Source: Acidovorax delafieldii (GTDB taxonomy: Bacteria; Pseudomonadota; Gammaproteobacteria; Burkholderiales; Burkholderiaceae_C). Taken from it: 64,000 bases of DNA. The notes below the pieces were generated by a model. That model saw only the letters and a list, made by a program, of their open reading frames with translations. It had not been told where the DNA came from and searched no databases. A program made the translations under genes and the position numbers. The stretch is taken from contig NZ_VJWE01000011.1 in the NCBI RefSeq assembly GCF_007993815.1, positions 930,001-994,000 on the forward strand, read 5' to 3'. Below, piece after piece: positions 1-7,876 of this stretch; positions within the stretch are counted from its first letter, which is position 1, and each line of letters begins with the position of its first letter.

Positions 1-366
1 CACGCCGCAGGCCACAAAGTAGGCCAGCACGATGCGGTCGTACAGGCCCTGCATGCCGCACCCATAGGCAATGATCGCCGGGGCCACGCCGAACGAGATC
101 ACGTCGGCCAGCGAGTCCAGCTCGCGGCCCATGGCCGAGCTTTTCTGGCGCCAGCGCGCGATGCGGCCGTCCAGCACATCAAAGATCAGCGCGGCCAGCA
201 CCAGGGCACATGCAAAGTACACATGCACCACATTGCTGGTCTCCAGGTACGACATGACCGAGAACAGCGCGCCCACGCCGCAGACCGCGTTGCCCAGCGT
301 GAACCAGTCGGCCAGGTGGAACTCACGGATCATCGAAAAACGTTTGGGCGGCTGCGGTGTGTTCAT
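1..366 (-). CDS. pssA: CDP-diacylglycerol--serine O-phosphatidyltransferase, partial
   Basis: Integral membrane enzyme that transfers a phosphatidyl group from CDP-diacylglycerol to serine, the committed step to phosphatidylethanolamine. The visible 122 codons begin at the ATG at 366 and run off the left window edge. They contain the CDP-alcohol phosphatidyltransferase signature spread over about 23 residues: DG then AR, a gap, G, then D and D (LDGRIAR ... GRELDSLAD). Hydrophobic segments flank it. The N-terminus begins MNTPQPPKRFSMIREFHLAD, which resembles PssA more than PgsA. The C-terminal half is missing, so substrate choice (serine rather than glycerol phosphate) rests on N-terminal similarity. 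No upstream partner is visible; the next gene is divergent. Confidence 0.8.
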   Translation of the reverse strand, partial: MNTPQPPKRFSMIREFHLADWFTLGNAVCGVGALFSVMSYLETSNVVHVYFACALVLAALIFDVLDGRIARWRQKSSAMGRELDSLADVISFGVAPAIIAYGCGMQGLYDRIVLAYFVACGV

Positions 367-638
367 GAAGTAAAGGCGCGCAGCGGGGCGCGCAGTGGCA
401 ATCAACAAGGTCCATTATGGGTGTGCTGCAGCGCCACCGGCGCGTCAAGAGCCTGTTGTCCATCGCGCAGCGGATCGCCTGTATGCCCTGAAGACCTGCC
501 CTGACATCTGCGTGACTGCTTTTGCGCTGGCACACGGACAGACTGTGGGCAAGCGGCGACGGCCGCCAGGTAGGACGACGCCGCATATGTGCACCGTCGG
601 TGACCGACCTGATTCCCCACAAGACCCGAGACAACCCC

Positions 639-2591
639 ATGCGCCACCCCTCGTTGCCCCCACTGCACAGTCCTTTTGCCCCGGGTGCCCCGGTGCGCAG
701 CCTGCAGGATGTGGAACGGCTCGAAGCCCGCCCCCTGGCCGAGGCGCTACCGGTGCAAAGCACCTACGAAATTTTTGTGAATTCGGCGGCGGCGTTTGGC
801 GACAAGACGGCGCTGGCCTTTTTGCCCGCCGCCGACCCGGCTGCCGAACCCATCCGCTGGTCGTATGCGCAGCTGCTCACCGGCATCCACCAGACAGCCA
901 ACCTGCTGCACCACCTGGGCGTGGGCCCGCAGGACGCCGTGGCCGTGCTGCTGCCCGGCTGCCTGGAATACCACCTGGCCCTGTGGGGTGGCGAGGCGGC
1001 GGGCATCGTGCAGCCGCTCAATCCCATGCTCACCGACGAGAAGATCGCGGCCATGATGACCTTGGCCCGGGCCAAGGTGCTGATTGCCTACGGCGGCGAG
1101 GGCGACCTGGGCTACTGGAGCAAGGCCCTGCGCCTGCGCGCCCTGGTACCCACCCTGACCACAGTGCTGCGCGTAGCCCCATACGACGAGGCAGCGGGCG
1201 CAACAACCGCCCTGCCCCCAGGCATGCTCGATCTGGCCGCGCGCCACCAGCACCCGGGCGACCACCTAGTAAGCGGCCGCCGCATTGTGGCCAGCGACAT
1301 CGCCGCGTACTTCCACACCGGCGGCACCACCGGTGCGCCCAAGCTGGCCCGCCACAGCCACGGCGCGCAGGTGTTCACCGCCTGGGGCAGCGTGCAGATG
1401 CAGGGCATACGGCCCGAGGACGTGGGCATCAACGGCTACCCGCTGTTCCATGTGGCGGGAGTGCTGCCCGGCTCGCTGGCGGCGCTGTCGGCAGGGGTGG
1501 AGACCATCATCCCCACCACCGGCCTGTTCCGCAACCGCGAGGTGATTGCGAACTACTGGCGGCTGGTAGAGCGCTACCGCTGCACCTACCTGTCGGCCGT
1601 GCCCACAGCGCTGGCGGCGCTGGCCAACGTGCCGCTGGACGGGGCCGACATTGCCACGCTGCGCTACTGCCGCACCGGCGCGGCCATCCTAGCGCCCGAG
1701 CTGGCGGCGCGGTTTGAGCGCCTGTTTGGCCTGCACATCCACGAAAGCCTGGGCATGACGGAGATGGCGGGCATCTCCACCATCACCCCACCGGGCGTCA
1801 ACGCGCCCGCAGGCTGCGTGGGCTGGCGGCTGCCGTACACCCAGCTGCGAGTGGTGGCGCTGGATGCGCAGGGCAATGCGTCCGACCAGGACCTGCCGCC
1901 CGGCCAGCCGGGCATGGTGCTGTTCCAGTCGCCCAACCTGTTCTCCGGCTTTCTCGATGCAGCCGACACGGCCAAGGCCTTCACGCCCTATGGCTGGCTG
2001 GCCACGGGCGACCTGGGCTTTGTGGATGAGCAGGGCCGCCTGCACCTGAGTGGTCGCTCCAAGGACCTCATCATCCGCAGCGGCCACAACATCGACCCCA
2101 AGGTGATCGAAGACGCGCTGGGCGCCCACCCCGCCGTGCAGCTGTCCGCCGCCGTGGGCGCGCCCGATGCTTATGCGGGCGAGCTGCCCGTGGTCTACGC
2201 CACGCTGGTGCCCGGTGCACCGGCTGTGACCGAGGCCGAACTGCTGGCCTTCACCGCCGAACGCGTGGACGAGGCCGTGGCCCGCCCGCGCTGGGTGCAG
2301 GTGCTGCAGACCATGCCCGTGACCAACGTGGGCAAGATCTACAAGCCCGATCTGCGCCAGCGCGCGGCCTGCCACACGGTGCAAGCGCTGGTCGATGGGG
2401 TGTGCGGACAAGCCACGGACGGCCTCCGTCCCCAGGTACAGCCCGAGGGCGACAACGCCGTGCGCGTGACCGTGGCTCCGGGCCCCGACGCCGACGCGCT
2501 GCAGGCCCGCCTGCGCGAAGTGCTCGCGCCCCTGCCCCTCACCGTGCGCGTCACCACCGGCCCCGCCCCAGGGAGCCCCCAGACCGCATAA
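639..2591 (+). CDS. acyl-CoA synthetase (AMP-binding family)
   Basis: Predicted 650-residue cytoplasmic enzyme that activates a carboxylic acid with ATP and joins it to CoA through an acyl-adenylate. The AMP-binding loop YFHTGGTTGAPK starts near residue 224. A later motif GDLGFVDEQGRLHLSGRSKD holds the adenylate-binding aspartate and hinge region, and the catalytic lysine is probably K566 in VTNVGKIYK. Start chosen at ATG 639, because an in-frame start further upstream would add about 39 residues with no family character. The long form (about 630-650 residues) fits a subgroup of FadD-like proteins of uncertain substrate. It is followed at 95 bp by a Bug-type binding protein, suggesting uptake and activation of the same organic acid. 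Substrate unknown. Confidence 0.85.
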   Translation: MRHPSLPPLHSPFAPGAPVRSLQDVERLEARPLAEALPVQSTYEIFVNSAAAFGDKTALAFLPAADPAAEPIRWSYAQLLTGIHQTANLLHHLGVGPQDAVAVLLPGCLEYHLALWGGEAAGIVQPLNPMLTDEKIAAMMTLARAKVLIAYGGEGDLGYWSKALRLRALVPTLTTVLRVAPYDEAAGATTALPPGMLDLAARHQHPGDHLVSGRRIVASDIAAYFHTGGTTGAPKLARHSHGAQVFTAWGSVQMQGIRPEDVGINGYPLFHVAGVLPGSLAALSAGVETIIPTTGLFRNREVIANYWRLVERYRCTYLSAVPTALAALANVPLDGADIATLRYCRTGAAILAPELAARFERLFGLHIHESLGMTEMAGISTITPPGVNAPAGCVGWRLPYTQLRVVALDAQGNASDQDLPPGQPGMVLFQSPNLFSGFLDAADTAKAFTPYGWLATGDLGFVDEQGRLHLSGRSKDLIIRSGHNIDPKVIEDALGAHPAVQLSAAVGAPDAYAGELPVVYATLVPGAPAVTEAELLAFTAERVDEAVARPRWVQVLQTMPVTNVGKIYKPDLRQRAACHTVQALVDGVCGQATDGLRPQVQPEGDNAVRVTVAPGPDADALQARLREVLAPLPLTVRVTTGPAPGSPQTA

Positions 2592-2685
2592 GCCCATGGC
2601 GTGACAGCCAGGCCCCGGCCCACCACCATGTCTGGTGGAGCCCGTTCGATTTCTCATTGCTAATAACCACGACAGGAGACAACGC

Positions 2686-3684
2686 ATGCCCTTCCCCCTG
2701 ACCCGCCGTTCATGGCTCGGCGCTGCCGCGCTGGCCGCTGCCACCGCCTGCACCGGCACCGCCGCCTGGGCGCAGGCTGCCTACCCCAACAAGCCCATCA
2801 AGGTGGTGGTGCCCTTCGCCCCCGGCGGCGCCACCGACGTGCTGGCGCGCGTGCTGGCCGAGAAGATGGCCGTGGGCCTGGGCCAGCCCATGGTCATCGA
2901 CAACAAGCCCGGCGCGGCCGGCATCATCGGCACCGACGCGGTGGCCAAGGCCGCACCGGACGGCTACACCCTGCTGCTGGCGCTGAGCAATTCGATGCTC
3001 ACCAACCAGTTCCTGTACACCAAGCTGCCCTACAGCCCCGAGAAGGACATCGCGCCCATCTACCAGATCGCCATCGCGCCCCTGGTGCTGGTGGCCCACC
3101 CCAGCGTGCCGGTGGCCACGGGGCCTGAGCTGCTGAAATACATCGCCGCCAACAAAGGCAAGGTGGCCTATGGTTCTTACGGCACGGGTGCCTACCCGCA
3201 TCTGGCCGGCGCGTACATGAGCCAGTCGCAGAACGCCGACATGAGCCACGTGGCCTACCGGGGTGAGGCGCCTATGGTGCAGGACCTGCTGGGCGGGCAG
3301 ATCCAGATTGCTTTTGCGAGTGCACTGCAAGTCAAGGCGCACATCGACGCCGGCAAGCTCAAGGCCATTGGCGTGAGCGGCGAGCGCCGCATGGGCACGC
3401 TGCCCAACGTGCCCACACTGGGCGAACAGGGCCTGAACGACGAGGCCTACCGCGTGGCGGGCTGGCTGGCGTTTGGAGCCCCCGCAGGCACACCGCCCGC
3501 CATCCTGGAGCGCGTTGCGGCCGAGGTGCGCAAAGCCACCGAGCATCCCGATGTGGCGCAGCGCATCACGGCCATGGGCTTTGACGTGCAAAAGAGCTCA
3601 CCGGCTTTGTTCACCGCGGCCATGAACAAGGAACGCCCGGTGTGGGAGCGGCTGATCAAGGCATCGGGCGCGAAGCTGGACTGA
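2686..3684 (+). CDS. tripartite tricarboxylate transporter (Bug-type) substrate-binding protein
   Basis: Predicted periplasmic solute-binding protein of 332 residues, of the Bug/TctC family that is expanded in Burkholderiales. The N-terminus has a twin-arginine-like signal (LTRRSWLG, then a hydrophobic stretch ending AWAQ). The mature part opens with YPNKPIKVVVPFAPGGATD, the family hallmark around the ligand carboxylate loop, followed by VIDNKPGAAGIIG. ATG 2686 follows an AGGAG at 2674-2678. No TctA/TctB membrane genes are adjacent, as is usual for orphan Bug proteins, so the transport partner is unknown. Position directly after an acyl-CoA synthetase hints at an organic-acid ligand. A hairpin-forming repeat begins immediately after the stop codon. 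Confidence 0.88.
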   Translation: MPFPLTRRSWLGAAALAAATACTGTAAWAQAAYPNKPIKVVVPFAPGGATDVLARVLAEKMAVGLGQPMVIDNKPGAAGIIGTDAVAKAAPDGYTLLLALSNSMLTNQFLYTKLPYSPEKDIAPIYQIAIAPLVLVAHPSVPVATGPELLKYIAANKGKVAYGSYGTGAYPHLAGAYMSQSQNADMSHVAYRGEAPMVQDLLGGQIQIAFASALQVKAHIDAGKLKAIGVSGERRMGTLPNVPTLGEQGLNDEAYRVAGWLAFGAPAGTPPAILERVAAEVRKATEHPDVAQRITAMGFDVQKSSPALFTAAMNKERPVWERLIKASGAKLD

Positions 3685-3709
3685 CCCCCTGAGGCGCAGC
3701 GCGCCTCGG
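3685..3709 (+). repeat. short GC-rich hairpin repeat, copy 1
   Basis: The sequence CCCCCTGAGGCGC AGC GCGCCTCGG directly follows the stop of the Bug gene. It shares the CCCCTGAG(G/C)CGC...GCG core with copies at 9846-9880 and 16693-16722, which also sit at gene 3' ends. It can fold into a short GAGGCGC/GCGCCTC stem but has no T-run. Confidence 0.5.
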
Positions 3710-3740
3710 TGCCGCACGAACCCTTGCATTCAAACAGGGC

Positions 3741-3780
3741 GATAGCGCTTATTCAATAAGCACTAGCAGCTATTATTTTT
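3741..3780 (+). repeat. dispersed GCGCTAG/AGCTAT element, copy 1
   Basis: Reads GATAGCGCTTATTCAATAAG then CACTAGCAGCTATTA. This is a member of the dispersed element family found eight times in the window. The TAA stop codon of the acetoacetate-CoA ligase (3773-3775, minus strand) lies inside it, so the repeat defines that protein's C-terminus. Confidence 0.75.
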
Positions 3781-5845
3781 GGAGCACATTCGCCCGCTGC
3801 GCCGCAAACGCCACATACCAGTCCAGACACCCCGGGTTGGCCATCGCGTCCTTGTTGACCACCTTTTCGATGGGCTGGCCCAGCAGCAGTTTCTTGATGG
3901 GCAGCTCCTGCTTCTTGCCGCTCAGCGTGCGCGGCACCTCGGCCACGGCAAAGATGTCGTCGGGCACAAAGCGTGGGCTCAGGGCCGTGCGCACGGCGCC
4001 GTTGATGCGCGCGCGCAGGCCATCGTCCAGCGCGTAGCCGGGGCGCAGCACCACAAACAGCGGCATGTAGCTCTCGCGGCCCAGGTATTCCAGGTCCACC
4101 ACCAGGCTGTCGAGCACTTCGGGCAGCGATTCGACCGCGCTGTAGATCTCGCTCGTGCCCATGCGCAGACCGTGGCGGTTGATGGTGGCGTCAGAGCGGC
4201 CATAGATCACGCAGCCGCCGTTGGCGCCGATCTTGAGCCAGTCGCCATGCCGCCACACCGCGCCCATGCTCGCGGGGCCGTCGCCACCGCCGGGCTGGCG
4301 GCCGTGGCCTGCGGGGTACATGTCGAAGTAGCTCGAAAGGTAACGCGAACCATCCTTGTCGCCCCACAGGTAGAGCGGCATCGACGGAATCGGCTGCGCG
4401 CAGACCAGTTCGCCCACCGCGTCCTGCACGGGGCGGCCCTCGGCGTCCCAGGACTCCACGGCCGCGCCCAGCATGCGGCATTGCATCTCGCCGGGCACCT
4501 GGGGCATCTCGCGGTTGCCACCGATGAAGGCGCCGCAAAAGTCAGTCCCGCCCGAAATGTTGTTCCACCAGATGTCATGGGTGCCCAAGGCCTCGAACTG
4601 GGCCGTGCCCCATTCCTGCACCTCGGGCGACAGCGGCGATCCGGTGGTGCCCAGCGCGCGGATGCGCCCCAGGTCGCCATGGTCGCTGAGCGCAATGCCC
4701 GCCTTCATGCAGTTGGCAAAGAACGCCGCGCCCGCACCGAAGAAGGTCACGCCCGTCTCGGCCGCAAAGCGCCACAGCACGCCCCAGTCCGGGTGCTCCT
4801 TGCTGCCACCGGGGTTGCCGTCGTAGATCACGCAGGTGGTGCCCGACAGCAGGCCGCTGAGCTGCGCATTCCACATCACCCAGCCGGTGGAGCTGTACCA
4901 GTGGTAGCGCTCGCCAAAGCTGTTGGGCTCGTAGCTGCAGCCGATGTCGTTGTGCAGCACCTTGAGCTGCAGCGCCACCAGCACCGTGCCGCCATGGCCA
5001 TGCACAATGGGCTTGGGCAGGCCGGTGGTGCCGCTGGAGTAGACGATCCACAGGGGGTAGTCAAACGGCAGCCACATCGGCTCGAAGGCAGCCGTTTCTG
5101 CATCGTTTTGGGCGGTAGCGCTAGTCCAGCTTGCCCAGCCAGCTATCGAAACCGAAGCATCCAGATTGCCCAGCAGCACCGCGTGCTGCACGCTGGGCAG
5201 GGCCTCGCGCAGCTCGGCCAGCACGGGGCGGCGGTCGTGGTCACGGCCGCCATAGCTCACTCCGTCCACGCCGATCAGCACCTTGGGCTCGATCTGGCGA
5301 AAGCGGTCGAGCACCGCATGCGTGCCCATGTCCGGCGCGCAGATGCTCCACACGCCGCCGATGCTCACCGTGGCCAGGAAGGCGATCATGGCCTCGGGCA
5401 CGTTGGGCAGGTAGGCCGCAACGCGGTCGCCGGGCAACACGCCCTGGGCCTTGAGGTGCAGCGCCAGCGACGCGACCTGGCGGCGCAGCTCGGGCCAGCT
5501 CAGCTCGCGGTGCTGGCCCTTTTCGTTGCGGCTGATGATGGCGGGCAGGCCCGCCGCGTGGGCGGCATCCACATGCCGCAGCGCCTGGCGTGCGTAATTG
5601 ACCTGGGCGCCAGGAAACCACACCGCGCCGGGCATGGTGTTCTTCGCCAGCACGGCCGTGTGGGGGGTGGGCGACTGCAGGTCAAAGTAGTCCCACACGC
5701 TTTGCCAGAAGGCGTCGAGTTCGGTAGTGGACCAGCGCCACAGCGCGTCGTAGCTGTCGAACTGCAGGCCGCGCTGGTCGCGCAGCCAGTTCTGGTACAG
5801 GCGGATCTGGGGGATGTAAGGCGGGGTTGTGTGTGTTGTCTCCAT
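3773..5845 (-). CDS. acetoacetate--CoA ligase
   Basis: Predicted 690-residue cytoplasmic enzyme that converts acetoacetate, ATP and CoA to acetoacetyl-CoA, linking ketone bodies to PHB or acetyl-CoA metabolism. The order is an N-terminal domain typical of acetyl-CoA-synthetase-like ligases (NYARQALRH ... LPAIISRNEKGQ), the AMP-binding loop YSSGTTGLPKPIVHGHGG from residue 269, WYSSTGWVMWN, and a C-terminal RTLSGKKQELPIKKLL with the catalytic lysine. Start ATG 5845 was preferred over an in-frame start 87 bp upstream, which would read through the divergent promoter. Odd: residues about 232-246 (VSIAGWASWTSATAQ) are encoded by a dispersed repeat read in frame, and a second copy supplies the stop. 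Divergent from a TetR gene with a shared operator. Confidence 0.9.
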   Translation of the reverse strand: METTHTTPPYIPQIRLYQNWLRDQRGLQFDSYDALWRWSTTELDAFWQSVWDYFDLQSPTPHTAVLAKNTMPGAVWFPGAQVNYARQALRHVDAAHAAGLPAIISRNEKGQHRELSWPELRRQVASLALHLKAQGVLPGDRVAAYLPNVPEAMIAFLATVSIGGVWSICAPDMGTHAVLDRFRQIEPKVLIGVDGVSYGGRDHDRRPVLAELREALPSVQHAVLLGNLDASVSIAGWASWTSATAQNDAETAAFEPMWLPFDYPLWIVYSSGTTGLPKPIVHGHGGTVLVALQLKVLHNDIGCSYEPNSFGERYHWYSSTGWVMWNAQLSGLLSGTTCVIYDGNPGGSKEHPDWGVLWRFAAETGVTFFGAGAAFFANCMKAGIALSDHGDLGRIRALGTTGSPLSPEVQEWGTAQFEALGTHDIWWNNISGGTDFCGAFIGGNREMPQVPGEMQCRMLGAAVESWDAEGRPVQDAVGELVCAQPIPSMPLYLWGDKDGSRYLSSYFDMYPAGHGRQPGGGDGPASMGAVWRHGDWLKIGANGGCVIYGRSDATINRHGLRMGTSEIYSAVESLPEVLDSLVVDLEYLGRESYMPLFVVLRPGYALDDGLRARINGAVRTALSPRFVPDDIFAVAEVPRTLSGKKQELPIKKLLLGQPIEKVVNKDAMANPGCLDWYVAFAAQRANVLQK
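5109..5152 (+). repeat. dispersed GCGCTAG/AGCTAT element, copy 2, inside a coding region
   Basis: On the plus strand GGCGGTAGCGCTAG (from 5111) and AGCTATCGAAA (from 5141) match the two conserved blocks of the dispersed element. It lies wholly within the acetoacetate-CoA ligase gene and is translated in frame from the minus strand, in a loop just before the AMP-binding motif. Confidence 0.6.
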
Positions 5846-5900
5846 GGCGACGCAGCGTACCAGCGGCGCCCGGCAGAGGCCAGCCGCGTCCGTCGCCCGG

Positions 5901-5928
5901 TTGACAGCGCGGGGGATTGCGCTATTTC
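5901..5928 (+). promoter_or_regulatory. candidate promoter for the TetR gene
   Basis: A consensus -35 hexamer TTGACA lies at 5901-5906. A weak -10-like TATTTC lies at 5923-5928 with a 16 bp spacer, and overlaps the left half of the operator at 5925-5944. Binding there would block this promoter, consistent with autoregulation. The -10 is a poor match, so confidence is moderate. Confidence 0.4.
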
Positions 5929-5944
5929 GCACAATCGTGCTAAA
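5925..5944. promoter_or_regulatory. TetR-type operator, copy 1 (aacetoacetate ligase/tetR intergenic)
   Basis: The imperfect palindrome TTTCGCACAATCGTGCTAAA lies between the divergent acetoacetate-CoA ligase and tetR genes, ending 8 bp before the tetR ATG. Its half-sites TTTnGCAC and GTGCnAAA recur at 6611-6630, before the next gene group. Assignment to the adjacent TetR is inference. Confidence 0.65.
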
Positions 5945-5952
5945 TTGCAGCC

Positions 5953-6564
5953 ATGGACGCCAAAACCCAGAAAGCCGAACTCACCCGCGCCGCCATCGTC
6001 GGCGCGGCGCTGGACCTGGCTGCGGCCGAGGGGCTGGAATCGATCACGCTGCAGGCCGTGGCCGACCGCGTGGGCCTGTCCAAGAGCGGCGTGTTCTCGC
6101 GGGCCGGCTCGCGCGAGGCGCTGCAAAAAGCGGTGATCGAGGAGTTTGGCCGCCGCTTTCTGGCCGATGTGTTCGTACCCGCCATGCAGCAGCCCAAGGG
6201 CCTGCCGCGCCTGCAGGAGATCCTGCGCCGCTGGATTGCCCGCACGCGCGACGTGGAGGCATTCACGGGCTGCATCTACACCGCCGGCGCCTTCGAGCTG
6301 GACGACCGCGAGGGCGAACTGCGCGACCTGCTGCACGCTGAAATCACCCGCTGGCGCGCCGCATTGCGCCGCACAGTGATCCAGTCCATCGAGGCCGGGC
6401 ACCTGGCGGCCGACACATCCCCCGACCAGCTGGTGGGCGAGATCTATGGCCTGATCATGGGCTTGTTGCACGACGTTCGCTTCCTGCGCGATCCGCAGGC
6501 AGTGGCACGCACTGAGGCGTCCTGGGCGCGCCTCGTCAAGAGTTACCTCCCCTCCCCCGCTTGA
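5953..6564 (+). CDS. TetR/AcrR family transcriptional regulator
   Basis: Predicted 203-residue one-component repressor. The N-terminal helix-turn-helix (residues about 10-55: TRAAIVGAALDLAAAEG ... ITLQAVADRVGLSKSGVFSR) is classic TetR; the C-terminal region probably binds a small acyl or acyl-CoA-like ligand. The start is ATG 5953. It is transcribed away from the acetoacetate-CoA ligase, with a palindromic operator in the shared promoter. The same palindrome precedes the downstream small protein/hydrolase pair at 6611, so the likely regulon is itself, the ligase, and those two genes. Ligand not deducible from the sequence. Confidence 0.88.
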   Translation: MDAKTQKAELTRAAIVGAALDLAAAEGLESITLQAVADRVGLSKSGVFSRAGSREALQKAVIEEFGRRFLADVFVPAMQQPKGLPRLQEILRRWIARTRDVEAFTGCIYTAGAFELDDREGELRDLLHAEITRWRAALRRTVIQSIEAGHLAADTSPDQLVGEIYGLIMGLLHDVRFLRDPQAVARTEASWARLVKSYLPSPA

Positions 6565-6610
6565 TACGCGGTGGTGTGCCAGGGAGTGCTCTTGTTTTTT
6601 TATGTCCCAA

Positions 6611-6630
6611 TTTCGCACAACCGTGCGAAG
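6611..6630. promoter_or_regulatory. TetR-type operator, copy 2
   Basis: Contains TTCGCAC (6612-6618), a 4 bp spacer AACC, and GTGCGAA (6623-6629), a perfect 7 bp inverted repeat. It matches the operator at 5925-5944 through TTTCGCACAA.CGTGC. It lies 13 bp before the ATG of the 37-residue protein gene, in a position to repress it. Confidence 0.65.
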
Positions 6631-6642
6631 AAAGGAACCACC

Positions 6643-6756
6643 ATGTTGATCATCCTGGGCATTGCCGCCATTGCGGCCGCAGTGGGCGCCATCCGGTCGC
6701 TACGCAGCACCCTCACCAGCCTCCCGCGCAGCAACCGGGACTGGATCTTTTACTGA
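6643..6756 (+). CDS. 37-residue single-span membrane protein
   Basis: Small predicted inner-membrane protein. It starts MLIILGIAAIAAAVGAIRSL, one transmembrane helix of about 16 residues followed by a basic, serine-rich tail ending NRDWIFY. AAAGGA at 6632-6637 gives a good ribosome site for ATG 6643. It sits directly under the second TetR-type operator and 56 bp before an alpha/beta hydrolase gene, so it is probably the first gene of a two-gene TetR-controlled unit. A longer reading from an upstream GTG would run through the operator and is less likely. No known function recognised. Below the length cut of many annotation pipelines. Confidence 0.6.
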   Translation: MLIILGIAAIAAAVGAIRSLRSTLTSLPRSNRDWIFY

Positions 6757-6812
6757 CCGTCCACCCGGTCCACCTCCCCCATCTACCCCCATCTCCCTCC
6801 TGGAGTCCCACC

Positions 6813-7709
6813 ATGAACACCTCCCCATCCGCCGCGCTGCAGGCCACGTCCAGCTTCTACGGCGAGCACCCCGGCATGCGCCTGCTGCGTGTGGCGCTGG
6901 GCACGGCCGAACGCCTGTGGCCCACCTTGGCCGTGCGCGCGGCCTACCGCTTGTTTGGCACGCCCCTACCCCTGCGCAAACCGGGCCGCAGCGCCGTGCC
7001 ACCGGGCCACTGGCGCACGGAGCGCCTGGCGTTTGAAGACGCCGAGATCACGCTGTACCTGCCCCAGGCCCAGCCGCACGGCCCCACGGTGCTGCTGCTG
7101 CACGGCTGGGGCGGGCATGCGCGCCAGATGCTGCCGCTGGCCGACGCCCTGGCCGCCCGCGGCCTGCGCCCGGTGCTGGTGGACCTGCCCGCACACGGCG
7201 GCAGCCGGGGCCGCGTGAGCAACCTGCCGCAGTTCGCCCGTGCCATCGAATACGCCACCGCCCGCCTGCACGCGCAGGACTCGGCGCCCCACGCCGTGGT
7301 GGCCCATTCGCTGGCGGCCAACGCAGCGGCCCATGCGGCCAGCCGGGGCCTGGCCACCGAGCGGCTGGTGCTGCTGGCGCCGCCCGCCTCGCCGCACGAA
7401 TACACGCGCCTGTTCGCGCAGGTGTTTGGCCTGTCCGAGCGCACCCGCGCCGCCATGCAGCGGCGCATCGAGGCGCGCGAGGGCATCCTGATGCGACAGT
7501 TTGAGCCCCCCGCCGTGGGCCCGCGCATTGCACTGCCCACGCTGGTGGTGCACGACCGGGGCGACCGCATCAACCGCTTTGCTGACGGCGAGGCCTACCG
7601 CGACCACATTCAGGGTGCCGCGCTGCTGGCCACCGAGGGGCTGGGGCACCGCAAGATCCTGCAGCAGGCGGAAGTGCTGCAGGCCGTGGCCGACTTTGTG
7701 GCGGCGTAA
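6813..7709 (+). CDS. alpha/beta hydrolase
   Basis: Predicted 298-residue cytoplasmic serine hydrolase. The oxyanion-loop motif VLLLHGWGGHARQM lies near residue 95. The nucleophile elbow is AHSLAA with S166, where the first family glycine is replaced by alanine. D248 (VHDRGD) and H279 (EGLGHRKIL) complete a plausible triad. A Shine-Dalgarno-like CTCCTGGAG ends 7 bp before ATG 6813. The substrate is unknown. It follows the 37-residue membrane protein and the TetR-type operator at 6611, and so may be an esterase or thioesterase induced with the acetoacetate-CoA ligase region. No signal peptide; the first 50 residues resemble the N-terminal extension common in BioH-like Comamonadaceae hydrolases. 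Confidence 0.8.
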   Translation: MNTSPSAALQATSSFYGEHPGMRLLRVALGTAERLWPTLAVRAAYRLFGTPLPLRKPGRSAVPPGHWRTERLAFEDAEITLYLPQAQPHGPTVLLLHGWGGHARQMLPLADALAARGLRPVLVDLPAHGGSRGRVSNLPQFARAIEYATARLHAQDSAPHAVVAHSLAANAAAHAASRGLATERLVLLAPPASPHEYTRLFAQVFGLSERTRAAMQRRIEAREGILMRQFEPPAVGPRIALPTLVVHDRGDRINRFADGEAYRDHIQGAALLATEGLGHRKILQQAEVLQAVADFVAA

Positions 7710-7730
7710 GCGCCGGCCGGCGGTGGCAGA

Positions 7731-7746
7731 CGGGTCGCGCGACCCG
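7731..7746. repeat. perfect 16 bp GC palindrome
   Basis: CGGGTCGCGCGACCCG is self-complementary and lies 22 bp after the alpha/beta hydrolase stop. There is no T-run, so it is not a standard terminator. It could be a protein site or a 3'-end hairpin. Confidence 0.4.
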
Positions 7747-7876
7747 CCGGAATCAGCCGGCGACAGGCAGCCTCTATCATCCGCACTCGACCGCCTTCCT
7801 GGAGGCGCCTTGCCGATGAATCGCTGGTGCCCGCACCAGCGGCCCCTGCTGCCTGTTGCTACCTGCCGTGTCTCCC

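Noticed and set aside
3779-6136. Open frame of about 785 codons antisense to the acetoacetate-CoA ligase
   Set aside because: Overlaps a gene with complete ligase motifs and runs into tetR in the wrong frame; shadow of high GC3.
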